A stretch of 64,000 nt of DNA from Foliimonas ilicis (GCF_039939195.1 NZ_JBDUUH010000007.1:124001-188000); one strand, 5' to 3'; positions 27,138 through 36,229 are shown, counted from the stretch's first letter. Numbers and translations: made by a program. Notes: generated by a model not told the origin, from the letters alone.

Positions 27138-27419
27138 ATGGCGACAACGACAGCATCGGTAAAAACCGAGAATGCCAGCCGCTACCTTCAACAACTCTGC
27201 AAACACTGGAGCCATAAGTTCAAGGTCGAGTTCACGCCGCAAAGCGGTGGTATCGAATTCGGCGAGACGACTCATGTCGGGCTCACGGCCAGCGATTCGG
27301 AACTGGATGTCGTGATTACCGCCGACGACGCCTCCGAACTTCCGCGCGTTGCGGAAGTGGTCGAGAATCACATCGTTCGTTTTGCGTTTCGCGAGGAACT
27401 GGTGTTCGATTGGAAATAA
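27138..27419 (+). CDS. DUF2218 domain-containing protein
   Basis: A 93-residue soluble protein of the DUF2218 family. Family features are the SRYLQQLCKHWSHKF opening and the closing HIVRFAFREELVF(D)WK. It is sometimes found near siderophore or iron genes, but its function is not known. Start: ATG at 27138, before which AAAGGAATTGG offers a weak ribosome site. A small lipoprotein gene follows at 28 bp. Confidence 0.85.
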   Translation: MATTTASVKTENASRYLQQLCKHWSHKFKVEFTPQSGGIEFGETTHVGLTASDSELDVVITADDASELPRVAEVVENHIVRFAFREELVFDWK

Positions 27420-27447
27420 GCTCGGACGAGCAGGAAGCGCGTTGCGA

Positions 27448-27627
27448 ATGAAACGGCCTTATGTACGAACATTTCTGACACTTGCCCTTGTCGGCCTCTC
27501 CCTGGCCGGCTGCGGGGCCGGCAAGGCGGTAAGCAATGCCGGTCAGAAGTTCGACAAATACGGCTGCATCGCGCGCGACTTCAAAGGCGAGACGCCCTGC
27601 GACGAAAGCGGGACGCCTGCGCCCTGA
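27448..27627 (+). CDS. Small lipoprotein, function unknown
   Basis: A 59-residue precursor with a typical lipoprotein signal: KRPYVRT n-region, hydrophobic core and LAGC lipobox (Cys22). The mature part is about 38 residues and has two further Cys (GCIARD, TPCDE) that could form a disulfide. CAGGAAG precedes the ATG. No family recognised. Confidence 0.65.
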   Translation: MKRPYVRTFLTLALVGLSLAGCGAGKAVSNAGQKFDKYGCIARDFKGETPCDESGTPAP

Positions 27628-27734
27628 GATTTTGCCTTAAAAATTTCCTACCGATTTAGCTCAATTCCTAGCGCGCCGCTTTGCGTGAAATAAATCCGGG
27701 CCTGTCATTGTGATGTCAAACGGGGACGTCAACA

Positions 27735-28343
27735 ATGATAAAAACACTGGGAAAAACCTTCCTGCTCGCCATCGCCCTTCAGCTCGTAGCCTTCGGTGCT
27801 ACGGCGCGTGCGGATCAGCCTTTCATGCAGACTTCTGGCCGCACGTCGCAGCCGGTTGGACACTATGAGTTCTGCCAGCGCCTGCCGGAAGAATGCAATC
27901 AGAAGACCGCCAAGCGCCAGCCTGTTAAACTGACGCGTGAGCTTTGGGCGGCCATCATCGACATCAACAATGTCGTGAACGCCAGCGTCGAGCCGCTTAC
28001 CGACATGGAAATATACGGCCAGGAAGAATACTGGGCCTATCCTGACGCAGGCGTCGGCGACTGCGAGGATTACGCGCTGGAAAAGCGCCGCCGTTTGATG
28101 GCGCTTGGCGTCCCTGCAGGCGACCTTCTGATCACGGTGGCACGCCAGCCGAATGGCGACGGCCATGCAGTCCTGACCGTTCGTACGAGCCGCGGAGAGT
28201 TCATCCTCGACAATCTGGAGCCGCGCGTGCTGGCCTGGGGTAAGACGGAATATACCTATCTGAAGCGCCAGTCGGAGCGCCACTCCGGCGTCTGGATCAA
28301 GATCAACGATGGCCGCGCCGATGCGGTGGCCAGCGTACGTTAA
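27735..28343 (+). CDS. Transglutaminase-like cysteine peptidase (BTLCP)
   Basis: A 202-residue exported protein with a signal peptide (cleavage near ARADQ). The bacterial transglutaminase-like cysteine proteinase triad is visible: Cys110 in GVGDCEDYA, His144 in GDGHAVLTV and Asp159 in ILDNL. Homologues in proteobacteria act on the periplasmic side, for example on adhesin processing (LapG type), but no partner genes are here. It is followed by a strong terminator. Confidence 0.9.
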   Translation: MIKTLGKTFLLAIALQLVAFGATARADQPFMQTSGRTSQPVGHYEFCQRLPEECNQKTAKRQPVKLTRELWAAIIDINNVVNASVEPLTDMEIYGQEEYWAYPDAGVGDCEDYALEKRRRLMALGVPAGDLLITVARQPNGDGHAVLTVRTSRGEFILDNLEPRVLAWGKTEYTYLKRQSERHSGVWIKINDGRADAVASVR

Positions 28344-28435
28344 AGCGCTGTGCGTCCTATTGGACGCACAAAGGAATTTTAAAGTTTGTCGCCTCGTTCA
28401 TGCCGTGACAGATCCCTGTCCAACGGCATGACAAA

Positions 28436-28471
28436 GGGCCGGTCCAAGTCCCCGGACCGGCCCCTTTTTTT
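28436..28471 (+). terminator. Strong Rho-independent terminator
   Basis: A perfect 10-bp stem, GGGCCGGTCC / GGACCGGCCC, with an 8-base loop and seven Ts. It ends the transglutaminase-like gene, before the convergent carbonic anhydrase gene. Confidence 0.92.
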
Positions 28472-28480
28472 GCTTTCTCG

Positions 28481-29011
28481 TCAGTCTTTCTTTTTCAGCC
28501 CCTTGCGGAAGCGCCGGGCGTTTTCGACATAATGCGCGGCCGAAAGCTTCAGCCTGTTAATCGCCTCGTCATCAAGCGTTCTCACGGCCTTTGCAGGCGA
28601 GCCGACGATCAGGGAATTGTCGGGAAACTCCTTGCCTTCGGTAACGAGCGAACCTGCCCCCACAAGGCAGTTGTTTCCGATTTTTGCACCGTTCAACACA
28701 ATCGCGCCCATGCCGATCAGGCTGTTTTTGCCGATCGTGCAGCCATGCAGCAGCGCGCGGTGGCCGATTGTGCAGCCTTCGCCTATCGTCAGCGGGAAGC
28801 TGGGGTCGGTGTGCATGATGGTGTGTTCCTGCACATTCGTATCGTCGCCGATGGTGATGTTTTCATTGTCGCCGCGAATGACAGATCCGAACCAGACACC
28901 GACATTCCTGCCGATGTTCACATTGCCGATAATCGTCGCGTCGGGCGCGATCCAGTTGGTCGGTTCATCGGCAAATTCGGGAGATTTCCCGTCCAGTTCG
29001 TAAAGCGGCAT
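28481..29011 (-). CDS. Gamma-type carbonic anhydrase family protein
   Basis: A 176-residue left-handed beta-helix protein. Hexapeptide repeats run from residue 20 to 130 (for example IGNVNIGRNVGVWFGSVIRGD) and the metal-site histidines are in HTIMHTDP, GHRALLHGC. Homologues include Cam-like and PaaY/YrdA proteins; carbonic anhydrase activity is not certain for this subgroup. GGAGG precedes the ATG at 29011. Confidence 0.9.
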   Translation of the reverse strand: MPLYELDGKSPEFADEPTNWIAPDATIIGNVNIGRNVGVWFGSVIRGDNENITIGDDTNVQEHTIMHTDPSFPLTIGEGCTIGHRALLHGCTIGKNSLIGMGAIVLNGAKIGNNCLVGAGSLVTEGKEFPDNSLIVGSPAKAVRTLDDEAINRLKLSAAHYVENARRFRKGLKKKD

Positions 29012-29108
29012 AATTCCTCCATGCAGCAAGCTTTGCAATTTACCGGTCGTTTACCATAAAATTGCAAAGGTGGAGCCGACGATTCCTTCTTTATATCGGG
29101 AAAGACCG

Positions 29109-29840
29109 ATGCAGCAGACATCTGCCCCTGCCCATGAAGAGCAGAACTTCTCACCGGCAGGAACGTCCTTCATGCTGAAACTGCTTTATGCGTTTCTGGG
29201 CTTGGTCGTGCTCTCGATCGTTATCAATCTCGGCGGAAAATGGCTCGGCGACAGGCTGGTTCTGGCCGGACATTCGGAAAAAGCCGACATCCATGAAATC
29301 GTCATCGGCAACAGCGTTATCGCCGTGCCGGAAAACATGATCCGTTTCGACAGAGACAGGCGCGACGGCGCTGCCGACCGTATCGACCTCTATATGCGCT
29401 GGCCGGCACTGGACGGCTACAGCGCGGCTGCAAAGGACGATTTCAACCATGCGAGCGGCAGGAAGGCGATCATCTTCGTGTCGATGGAAGAGCCGGTCAT
29501 GTCACGCGATATGAGCGGCCGCTTCATGCCGATATACCGCTCTTTGATAGAGCGACCTTCGACAGGCCCCGGCGGCCTGACATTTTACCAGTTTCGCCAG
29601 AAGTCCGGCTATCTCAATGAAGTTCTTGCCGTTTCCGGCAATGGCGAAGCGCCTTATGTGGCGCGGTGCCTTTCGGGGGCGAGCGCGGAAGAATCGCTTG
29701 CGCCATGCGAGAGAGACATTCGCATCAATGATGCGCTCAGCCTCTCCTATCGATTTCCAAGGGAGTTCCTCGGAGATTGGCAGCGTATGGACGCCGCCAT
29801 CCGGGAAAAAGCGGAACGGATGATCAGAACGGCCTCTTGA
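29109..29840 (+). CDS. Membrane-anchored protein of unknown function
   Basis: A 243-residue protein with one N-terminal membrane segment at about residues 22-40 (MLKLLYAFLGLVVLSIVINL) and a large domain that should face the periplasm. Two cysteines (ARCLSG, APCERD) are close enough for a disulfide. No family recognised; the layout is like a cell-envelope protein. The start ATG at 29109 follows GGGAAAG; a GTG at 29070 is possible. It is convergent with the DUF3126 gene. Confidence 0.6.
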   Translation: MQQTSAPAHEEQNFSPAGTSFMLKLLYAFLGLVVLSIVINLGGKWLGDRLVLAGHSEKADIHEIVIGNSVIAVPENMIRFDRDRRDGAADRIDLYMRWPALDGYSAAAKDDFNHASGRKAIIFVSMEEPVMSRDMSGRFMPIYRSLIERPSTGPGGLTFYQFRQKSGYLNEVLAVSGNGEAPYVARCLSGASAEESLAPCERDIRINDALSLSYRFPREFLGDWQRMDAAIREKAERMIRTAS

Positions 29841-29846
29841 GGCCGC

Positions 29847-29869
29847 AATTCGTCCCGCTGGGTAGAATT
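29847..29869. repeat. Short inverted repeat related to the 14.3-kb hairpin
   Basis: AATTC-GT-CCC and GGG-TA-GAATT face each other over a 3-base centre. The same two ends, AATTCGCCC and GGGTAGAATTT, occur in the arms of the large inverted repeat at 14271-14416. Both lie between convergent gene ends, so this may be a shortened form. Confidence 0.5.
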
Positions 29870-30072
29870 TAGTTCAGGTCGATGTCGAGAATGGCCATCG
29901 AGAAATTGTAGTCGCCATCATCTTCATCCTTGAAAACGATGCCGAGGAATTCGTCGCCGACATAAACTTCAGCGGAATCGTCCTTGCGTGGACGTGCCTT
30001 CACCTGAAGGTTGGGATTTTGAAAAGTCTTTTGAAAAAAGGCTTCGAGTTTTCTGATTTCTTCGGGTTTCAA
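29869..30072 (-). CDS. DUF3126 family protein
   Basis: A 67-residue protein typical of alphaproteobacteria: MKPEEIRKLEAFFQKTFQNP at the start, the VKARPRK(D)DSAEVYVGDEFLG centre and an acidic end (ILDIDL). Its function is unknown. In relatives, as here, it lies immediately downstream of cysE, so it is probably in the same transcript. Confidence 0.88.
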   Translation of the reverse strand: MKPEEIRKLEAFFQKTFQNPNLQVKARPRKDDSAEVYVGDEFLGIVFKDEDDGDYNFSMAILDIDLN

Positions 30073-30201
30073 CTGCGTCTCCCGGTCCGAGAATGAAATT
30101 GTTTGGGTGCGAGGGCTTCTGGCACGTCAACAGTGGCGATGTAAAGGCGAACGGCCCGAATAACAGCCGCCCGCCGCCTTTCGCAGCGGAAGCACGCCGC
30201 T

Positions 30202-31050
30202 TCAAATATCGAAGGAAATGACCTGGTCCATCGCATGGGAAGGCAATGCCTGATCCATGTTGCGCGCCGGGTGATCGCAACCCGCCTCACCCACGATACG
30301 TGCCGGAACGCCCGCCACAGTCTTGTTGTGCGGCACGGACGCCAGCACGACAGACCCGGAGGCAATCTTTGCGCAATGCCCGACCTCGATATTGCCGAGT
30401 ATCTTTGCGCCCGCGCCAATGAGAACGCCGTAACGGATCTTTGGATGGCGGTCGCCGTTGGATTTACCCGTGCCGCCAAGCGTCACGCCATGCAGGATCG
30501 ACACATCGTCCTCGATCACCGCAGTTTCGCCGACGACGAGGCCGGTCGCGTGGTCGATGAATATGCCCATGCCCATCTGCGATGCCGGGTGAATATCGGT
30601 CTGGAAGACCGATGACGAACGGCTCTGCAGATAGAGAGCGAAATCGCGACGCCCCTGCTCCCACAGCCAATGGGCCAGCCGATGCGTCTGAACGGCATGG
30701 AAACCCTTGAAATAGAGAAGTGGCATCAGGAACCGGTCGCAGGCCGGATCGCGCTCGTAATAGGCCTGCATGTCGACACGAACCGTGTTGCTCCAGTCGG
30801 GCTTTGCGCGCAGCATGGCCTTGAACGTCTGGCCGATAACCTGGGCGCTGACATCGCTGTGGTCCAGCCGCGCGGCGATCCGGTGAATGACCGCGCCTTC
30901 GAGGCTGCCATGGTTCAAAATCGTCGAATACAAGAACTGCGCAAGCAGCGGATCGCGGTTGACCGCTTCCATCGCCTCATCGCGCACCGAGCTCCAGATA
31001 GGATCGACGGGCTGGAGATTGCTTGCTTTCGTTGTCTGGACAGTCGTCAT
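30202..31050 (-). CDS. cysE: Serine O-acetyltransferase
   Basis: A 282-residue enzyme that acetylates serine with acetyl-CoA for cysteine synthesis. An N-terminal helical SATase_N domain (about 20-130) is followed by the beta-helix with DIHPASQMGMGIFIDHATG and GVTLGGTGK, where the catalytic Asp and His lie. The C-terminal tail, which reaches the active site for feedback by cysteine, ends SFDI with the Ile expected. It is divergent from the crotonase gene. Confidence 0.95.
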   Translation of the reverse strand: MTTVQTTKASNLQPVDPIWSSVRDEAMEAVNRDPLLAQFLYSTILNHGSLEGAVIHRIAARLDHSDVSAQVIGQTFKAMLRAKPDWSNTVRVDMQAYYERDPACDRFLMPLLYFKGFHAVQTHRLAHWLWEQGRRDFALYLQSRSSSVFQTDIHPASQMGMGIFIDHATGLVVGETAVIEDDVSILHGVTLGGTGKSNGDRHPKIRYGVLIGAGAKILGNIEVGHCAKIASGSVVLASVPHNKTVAGVPARIVGEAGCDHPARNMDQALPSHAMDQVISFDI

Positions 31051-31156
31051 CGACGTCTCCGATACGTGTTCTTGTCTTTGTTCGAACAGCTCTTATAAGC
31101 ACAACAGCGGCACGAATGAATTCAATTTTCCTTAGTGCCCATTCAAATGGATTTGC

Positions 31157-31960
31157 ATGTCTGGAATTCAAGCGATGTTGGCAAACGAAACCATTCAGTT
31201 CGAAAACGCCGATGGTGTCGCAATCCTTACCATAAATCGCCTTGGTAAAAAGAATGCAATCACGCACGAAATGTGGATCGCCATACGCGATCTGGTCGCT
31301 GCGGCGGGCAATGATGGCACAACGCGCGCGCTGATAATTCGCGGTGCGGGCAAGGATTTTTCGGCTGGTGCCGACATTACCGAATTCGCCGAATTGCGCG
31401 GCAGCGAGGCAAGCGGGCGCGACTATGAGTTGACCAATTCACAAGCCTTCGCCGCTCTGCGCAATTCACCGGTGCCGGTCATCGCTGCGATCCGCGGCAC
31501 ATGCATCGGCGGCGGCTTCGGCGTTGCGGCAGCGGCGGATATCAGAATCGCGACGGCAGATGCGGTTTTTGCCGTTCCTGCGGCAAAGCTAGGCCTTGCC
31601 TATCCCGCGGATGCGATGGCCGACATCGTCCACGCGACGGGCGAACAGATGGCCCGCTATCTGACCTTCACCGGACTGCGGATCGATGCGGCCAAAGCGC
31701 TTTCGACCGGGTTTCTTCTTGAAATCGTGGACGATGAAGAATTGGACGCGCGCGCGCTGTTTCTGGCGAAAGAGATTGCCGCGCATGCGCCACTCTCCGT
31801 CCGCGCCTCGAAAGCTGCAATCGGCGCAGTTCTTTCGGGAAACGAAAAAGACGCCGAAAATGCCCGCAGGCTTGGCGACATTACATTCGCCAGTGCCGAC
31901 TATGCGGAAGGCCGCGCTGCGTTCCTGCAACGCCGCAAGCCGGTTTTCAAAGGCAATTAA
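31157..31960 (+). CDS. Enoyl-CoA hydratase/isomerase family protein, atypical active site
   Basis: A 267-residue crotonase-fold protein. The CoA oxyanion-hole segments are SAGADITEF and IGGGFGVAAAADIRIA. Both glutamates of classical enoyl-CoA hydratases seem absent: the usual GGGCE is GGGFG here, and the GxxP(G)E-type second site reads LGLAYPADAM. It may carry out another crotonase reaction. The ATG at 31157 is chosen. Its stop overlaps the convergent hydrolase stop by four bases. Confidence 0.85.
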   Translation: MSGIQAMLANETIQFENADGVAILTINRLGKKNAITHEMWIAIRDLVAAAGNDGTTRALIIRGAGKDFSAGADITEFAELRGSEASGRDYELTNSQAFAALRNSPVPVIAAIRGTCIGGGFGVAAAADIRIATADAVFAVPAAKLGLAYPADAMADIVHATGEQMARYLTFTGLRIDAAKALSTGFLLEIVDDEELDARALFLAKEIAAHAPLSVRASKAAIGAVLSGNEKDAENARRLGDITFASADYAEGRAAFLQRRKPVFKGN

Positions 31961-32730
31961 GCAATTAGCGGGTGATCCGCGTAAAACTCAAGCACGCGCT
32001 TCTTGAAGGTGCGGTCGCCGACGGACAGCATGTGATCGCGCCCGACAATGTCGAAGGCTTCCGCATTCGGCATCAAAGCGGCAAGTTCCTGCGCCGAACC
32101 CGCAATATCGTCCGTCGTGCCGACACCGATCAATGTCGGCTGCGTGATGCGCCCGACATCGGCCTCGCTCAGCAAGGTCCGCGATGTCGCGATGCAGGCG
32201 GCAAGCGCATGCCGGTCGCTCTTGGTTTGGTCGGCAAAGGTGCGGAACATCTTGCCGCGCGGATGGGTGATCTGCGCCGGATCGGGCACGACCAGCGCAT
32301 CCGCGATCGGATCCCAATCGCCAACGCCCGTCACCATGCCGATACCCAGGCCGCCGAGTACAAGCGTTGCGACCTTCTCAGGCTCGGCAAGCGCCAGGAA
32401 CGCCGATATTCTGGCGCCCATCGAATAGCCCATGACATGTGCGCGTTCGATGCCCAGATGATCGAGCAACGCGCCTGCGTCCGACGCCATTTTTTCGGGC
32501 GTATAGTCGGCGGTTTCATAGCTTTTGGAAGACTGCCCGTGGCCGCGATTGTCGAGCGCAATTGCGCGATAACCGGCTTCGTTCAGCGTTTTGATCCATC
32601 CTGGCGCAACCCAGTTCACATAATGGGTCGAGGCGAAGCCGTGGATCAGGAGAACGGGCTCGGCAGCGCCTTGCGAAGGTGCTGCGTCGATATAAGCCAG
32701 TTTCTGGCCGTCATGTTCAAATGTCTGCAT
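31957..32730 (-). CDS. Alpha/beta hydrolase
   Basis: A 257-residue alpha/beta hydrolase. The HGFASTHYVNW oxyanion loop, nucleophile serine in MGYSMGAR, and a late GRDHMLSVGD histidine are seen. The substrate is unknown. An ATG at 32730 begins MQTFEHDGQKL; a TTG at 32766, overlapping the DUF192 stop, would add twelve residues. It is last in a minus-strand run after the cold-shock and DUF192 genes. Confidence 0.85.
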   Translation of the reverse strand: MQTFEHDGQKLAYIDAAPSQGAAEPVLLIHGFASTHYVNWVAPGWIKTLNEAGYRAIALDNRGHGQSSKSYETADYTPEKMASDAGALLDHLGIERAHVMGYSMGARISAFLALAEPEKVATLVLGGLGIGMVTGVGDWDPIADALVVPDPAQITHPRGKMFRTFADQTKSDRHALAACIATSRTLLSEADVGRITQPTLIGVGTTDDIAGSAQELAALMPNAEAFDIVGRDHMLSVGDRTFKKRVLEFYADHPLIA

Positions 32731-32762
32731 GGGGCGGTTTTTGCCTGCTTGATGTGGCGGCG

Positions 32763-33263
32763 TCAACCGCCGCCAGCGACTGCATCGATCGCCGGATGCC
32801 GAAGCAGCACACCAGCCGTAAGCCCCTTGGCGCTTGCCGTGCCGCGTTTAAGCTCAAGCACGAAACGAACCGGCTTGCGCGGCGAGATGGGGGCTATGGA
32901 GAATGGTTCGCCTGGAAGGACATCAACGATGCGCCCATCCTGACCGATAAACACCAGATCAAGCGGCATCGGCGTGTTCTTCATCCAGAAACCGACATCG
33001 CCGGTGCGCTCGAATACGAACAACATGCCGCGATCTGCCGGCATGTCCTCGCGAAACATCAATCCGCGTGCGCGCTCAGATTCGTCGTCTGCGATCTCAA
33101 TTGAAAAGCTTGGCTTGCCAGAAATCTCCGCAACCAGCGGTGTCGCATCGACCGGCAGCATCATCGCCTGCGTTTTGGCGAAGGCTTGCGGCGACGCGAT
33201 CAGAACGGGCGCGAGAAAGGCCAGAAAAAGAGCCGCAAAGCCGGCTCGAATGGAGATTGTCAT
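32763..33263 (-). CDS. DUF192 family secreted protein
   Basis: A 166-residue exported protein with a signal peptide (cleavage near AFAKT). The DUF192 domain covers about residues 50-155, with RARGLMFREDMPADRGMLFV and WMKNTPMPLDLVFI typical. Function unknown. It follows the double cold-shock gene at 64 bp on the same strand. Confidence 0.9.
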   Translation of the reverse strand: MTISIRAGFAALFLAFLAPVLIASPQAFAKTQAMMLPVDATPLVAEISGKPSFSIEIADDESERARGLMFREDMPADRGMLFVFERTGDVGFWMKNTPMPLDLVFIGQDGRIVDVLPGEPFSIAPISPRKPVRFVLELKRGTASAKGLTAGVLLRHPAIDAVAGGG

Positions 33264-33327
33264 TGGCGCCCCGATTGCAATTAGGCAGGTTCAGCCAAAT
33301 GACAGCCCTGCAAGCTATTGCCCAAAC

Positions 33328-33924
33328 CTAGTGCTGGACGGGCAATGTGCCAATATCGGGGTGAATTTCGGCAGCCATAAGGCCCTTGTCGCCGCGTCCG
33401 AAGCGGCAAAGCACAACCTGGCCCGGACGCAATTCGGTAAGGCCATAACGGCGAAGCGTTTCCATATGCACGAAAATGTCTTCCGTGCCTTCGCCGCGTG
33501 TCAGAAAGCCGAAGCCCTTCGTGCGATTGAACCATTTGACCAAAGCGCGCTCAAGTCCGCTTTCGGCAGTCACCGCTACATGGGTGCGCTGCTCCTGCAT
33601 CTCTGCCGGATTGACCGCCGTGGACATGTCCATCGAAATGACGCGGAAAGCCTGAAGCCCCCGATCGCCCTGCTTGGCGAGGCACACGATGCGTGCGCCT
33701 TCCAGCGCCGTCGGAAAACCATCCCGCCGAAGGCAGGTCACATGCAAAAGGATATCGCTGAAGCTGGAATCGTCCGGCAGGATGAAGCCATATCCCTTGG
33801 CGACATCGAACCATTTTATAGCGCCGGCAATCTCTACCAGACCGGTAGAATCGCCTGCATCTTCCCCATGCGACAGTTCGTGCCCCGAATTGTCATGCCC
33901 CGGATATGAGGCTCGTTCTCCCAT
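33328..33924 (-). CDS. Double cold-shock-domain protein
   Basis: A 198-residue protein with two cold-shock domains, a form common in alphaproteobacteria. The first (about 30-100) has AIKWFDVAKGYGFI and DILLHV; the second (about 130-198) has VKWFNRTKGFGFL and DIFVHM, the RNP1 and RNP2 nucleic-acid contacts. An acidic linker separates them. GAAGGGGGC precedes the ATG at 33924. It should bind single-stranded RNA or DNA. Confidence 0.9.
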   Translation of the reverse strand: MGERASYPGHDNSGHELSHGEDAGDSTGLVEIAGAIKWFDVAKGYGFILPDDSSFSDILLHVTCLRRDGFPTALEGARIVCLAKQGDRGLQAFRVISMDMSTAVNPAEMQEQRTHVAVTAESGLERALVKWFNRTKGFGFLTRGEGTEDIFVHMETLRRYGLTELRPGQVVLCRFGRGDKGLMAAEIHPDIGTLPVQH

Positions 33925-34144
33925 CAGAATGCCCCCTTCCTCACAAACGCAGCAACTGATTCTTATTTGAAGATTAACACCGCGTGTTCCATTCAGTGCA
34001 AGGGCCGAGCCGCCTTTTTTTACTTCATTCACGTAATAACGCTTACGTCGTTAATTCAGTATCGGCTGAGATGCGGGTTGGAGGTTGTCGCGGGGTGGCT
34101 ACCCGCCTTATGTTCCCCGCGACCTCAACGGAAGGAAAATCCCT

Positions 34145-34585
34145 ATGCGCTATCTCCACACAATGGTCCGCGTCGCAGATCTCGATGCATCGCTCGACTT
34201 CTATTGCGGGAAATTCGGACTGAAAGAGGTCCGCCGTACCGAAAGCGAAAAAGGCCGCTTCACACTGGTTTTCCTCGCCGCCTCAGAGGATGAACAATCC
34301 GGCACCAGTGAAAAGGCACCACTTCTCGAACTGACCTTCAACTGGGACCCGGAAGACTACAAGGGCGGGCGCAATTTCGGCCACCTCGCCTATGAGGTCG
34401 ATGACATCTACGCCACCTGCCAGCAATTGCAGGACAAGGGCGTAACCATCAACCGCCCGCCGCGCGATGGCAACATGGCCTTCATCAAGTCGCCGGACGG
34501 CATTTCGATCGAACTGCTCCAGAAAGGCCCTGCACTCGAAAAAGCCGAGCCCTGGGCATCCATGCCGAACACCGGAAGCTGGTAA
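34145..34585 (+). CDS. gloA: Lactoylglutathione lyase (glyoxalase I)
   Basis: A 146-residue VOC-fold enzyme that isomerises the methylglyoxal-glutathione hemithioacetal. The metal ligands appear as His5 (MRYLHTMVRV), Glu in LLELTFNW, His in NFGHLAYEV and Glu in SIELLQ. ACGGAAGG lies before the ATG at 34145. It is divergent from the cold-shock gene and lies upstream of pccB. Confidence 0.93.
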   Translation: MRYLHTMVRVADLDASLDFYCGKFGLKEVRRTESEKGRFTLVFLAASEDEQSGTSEKAPLLELTFNWDPEDYKGGRNFGHLAYEVDDIYATCQQLQDKGVTINRPPRDGNMAFIKSPDGISIELLQKGPALEKAEPWASMPNTGSW

Positions 34586-34657
34586 CAGCGCGAAAAGTCC
34601 TGATTTGCGCATCTTCCGCGCCGTGCTAACAGGTTCGTCACGAACCGGAGGAGCCCC

Positions 34658-36190
34658 ATGAAGGACGTGCTGAAAGAACTTGAGCGTCGCAGGGAAAATG
34701 CGCGTGCAGGCGGTGGCCAGACGCGCATCGACGCCCAGCATAAAAAGGGAAAGCTCACCGCGCGCGAGCGGATCGAGATTTTCCTGGATGAAGGTTCTTT
34801 CGAAGAGTTCGACATGTATGTCGAACATCGCTCCACCGATTTCGGCATGGAGAACAACAAGATTGCGGGTGACGGCGTCGTCACCGGCTGGGGCACGATC
34901 AACGGCCGCACCGTTTTCCTGTTCGCCAAGGATTTCACCGTATTCGGCGGATCGCTCTCCGAAGCGCATGCCGAGAAGGTGATAAAGGTGCAGGAAATGG
35001 CGCTGCGCAACCGCGCGCCGATCATCGGCATCTACGATGCGGGCGGCGCGCGCATTCAGGAAGGCGTCGCAGCGCTTGGCGGCTATGCCGAGATTTTCCA
35101 GCGCAATGTCCTGTCCTCGGGCGTCATTCCGCAAATCTCCGTCATCATGGGGCCGTGCGCCGGTGGCGATGTCTACTCGCCTGCCATGACCGATTTCATC
35201 TTCATGGTGCGCGACACGTCCTACATGTTCGTGACCGGACCTGATGTCGTCAAAACAGTTACAAATGAAACTGTTACGGCTGAACAGCTCGGTGGCGCGT
35301 CCGTCCACACCACGAAATCATCCATCGCAGACGGCGCTTATGACAATGATGTCGAGGCACTTTTGCAGATGCGCCGCCTGATCGACCTGCTGCCTGCATC
35401 GAACACTGCCGAGCTGCCGGAAATCGAATGCTACCAATCGGTCACGGATGCCGATCTGTCGCTGGACCGTTTGATCCCGGAAAACGCCAACAAACCCTAT
35501 GACATCAAGGAATTGATCCTCAAAACCTGTGATGAGGGCGATTTCTTTGAAATTCAGGCGGCATTTGCGAAAAATATCGTCACCGGGTTCGGACGCGTCG
35601 AAGGCCGCACCGTCGGTTTCGTCGCCAACCAGCCGATGGTGCTTGCAGGCGTTCTCGACAGCGATGCGAGCCGCAAGGCGGCGCGTTTCGTGCGCTTCTG
35701 CGACTGTTTCAACATCCCGCTCGTGACATTCGTCGATGTACCCGGCTTCCTGCCCGGCACTGCCCAGGAATATGGCGGGCTCATCAAGCATGGCGCAAAA
35801 CTTCTGTTCGCCTACGCGGAAGCGACCGTTCCGAAAATTACCGTCATCACCCGCAAAGCCTATGGCGGCGCATATGATGTGATGGCCTCTAAGCATCTGC
35901 GCGGCGATATGAACTATGCATGGCCGACAGCGCAGATCGCAGTGATGGGCGCAAAAGGCGCGGTCGAGATCATCTATCGCAAGGATATAGGCGACGCCGA
36001 CAAGATCGCTGCACACACGAAAGCCTATGAGGATCGCTTCCTCTCGCCCTTCGTGGCAGCCGAACGCGGCTATGTGGACGAGGTTATCATGCCGCATTCC
36101 ACGCGGCGCCGCATTGCGCGGGCATTGCGGATGCTGCGCAACAAGGATTTGAAAAACCCCTGGAAGAAGCACGACAATATCCCTTTGTGA
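34658..36190 (+). CDS. pccB: Propionyl-CoA carboxylase beta subunit
   Basis: A 510-residue acyl-CoA carboxyltransferase subunit that moves CO2 from biotin to propionyl-CoA, giving methylmalonyl-CoA. The crotonase-like halves show GGARIQEGV, MGPCAGGDVYSPA and the C-terminal DVPGFLPGT and RKAYGGAYDVM motifs. The biotin-carboxylase alpha subunit is not in the window. CGGAGGAG precedes the ATG. Its last codons form one arm of a terminator. Confidence 0.95.
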   Translation: MKDVLKELERRRENARAGGGQTRIDAQHKKGKLTARERIEIFLDEGSFEEFDMYVEHRSTDFGMENNKIAGDGVVTGWGTINGRTVFLFAKDFTVFGGSLSEAHAEKVIKVQEMALRNRAPIIGIYDAGGARIQEGVAALGGYAEIFQRNVLSSGVIPQISVIMGPCAGGDVYSPAMTDFIFMVRDTSYMFVTGPDVVKTVTNETVTAEQLGGASVHTTKSSIADGAYDNDVEALLQMRRLIDLLPASNTAELPEIECYQSVTDADLSLDRLIPENANKPYDIKELILKTCDEGDFFEIQAAFAKNIVTGFGRVEGRTVGFVANQPMVLAGVLDSDASRKAARFVRFCDCFNIPLVTFVDVPGFLPGTAQEYGGLIKHGAKLLFAYAEATVPKITVITRKAYGGAYDVMASKHLRGDMNYAWPTAQIAVMGAKGAVEIIYRKDIGDADKIAAHTKAYEDRFLSPFVAAERGYVDEVIMPHSTRRRIARALRMLRNKDLKNPWKKHDNIPL

Positions 36191-36210
36191 TCAAAGGGAT
36201 ATTGTCTTTT
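36173..36210 (+). terminator. Terminator whose stem includes the end of pccB
   Basis: GACAATATCCCTTTG (36173-36187) and its exact complement (36192-36206) form a 15-bp perfect stem with a TGAT loop, followed by TTTT. The left arm encodes the last five residues of PccB and the stop codon is in the loop. Confidence 0.85.
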
Positions 36211-36229
36211 CCCGACTCAATCTAAGAGC

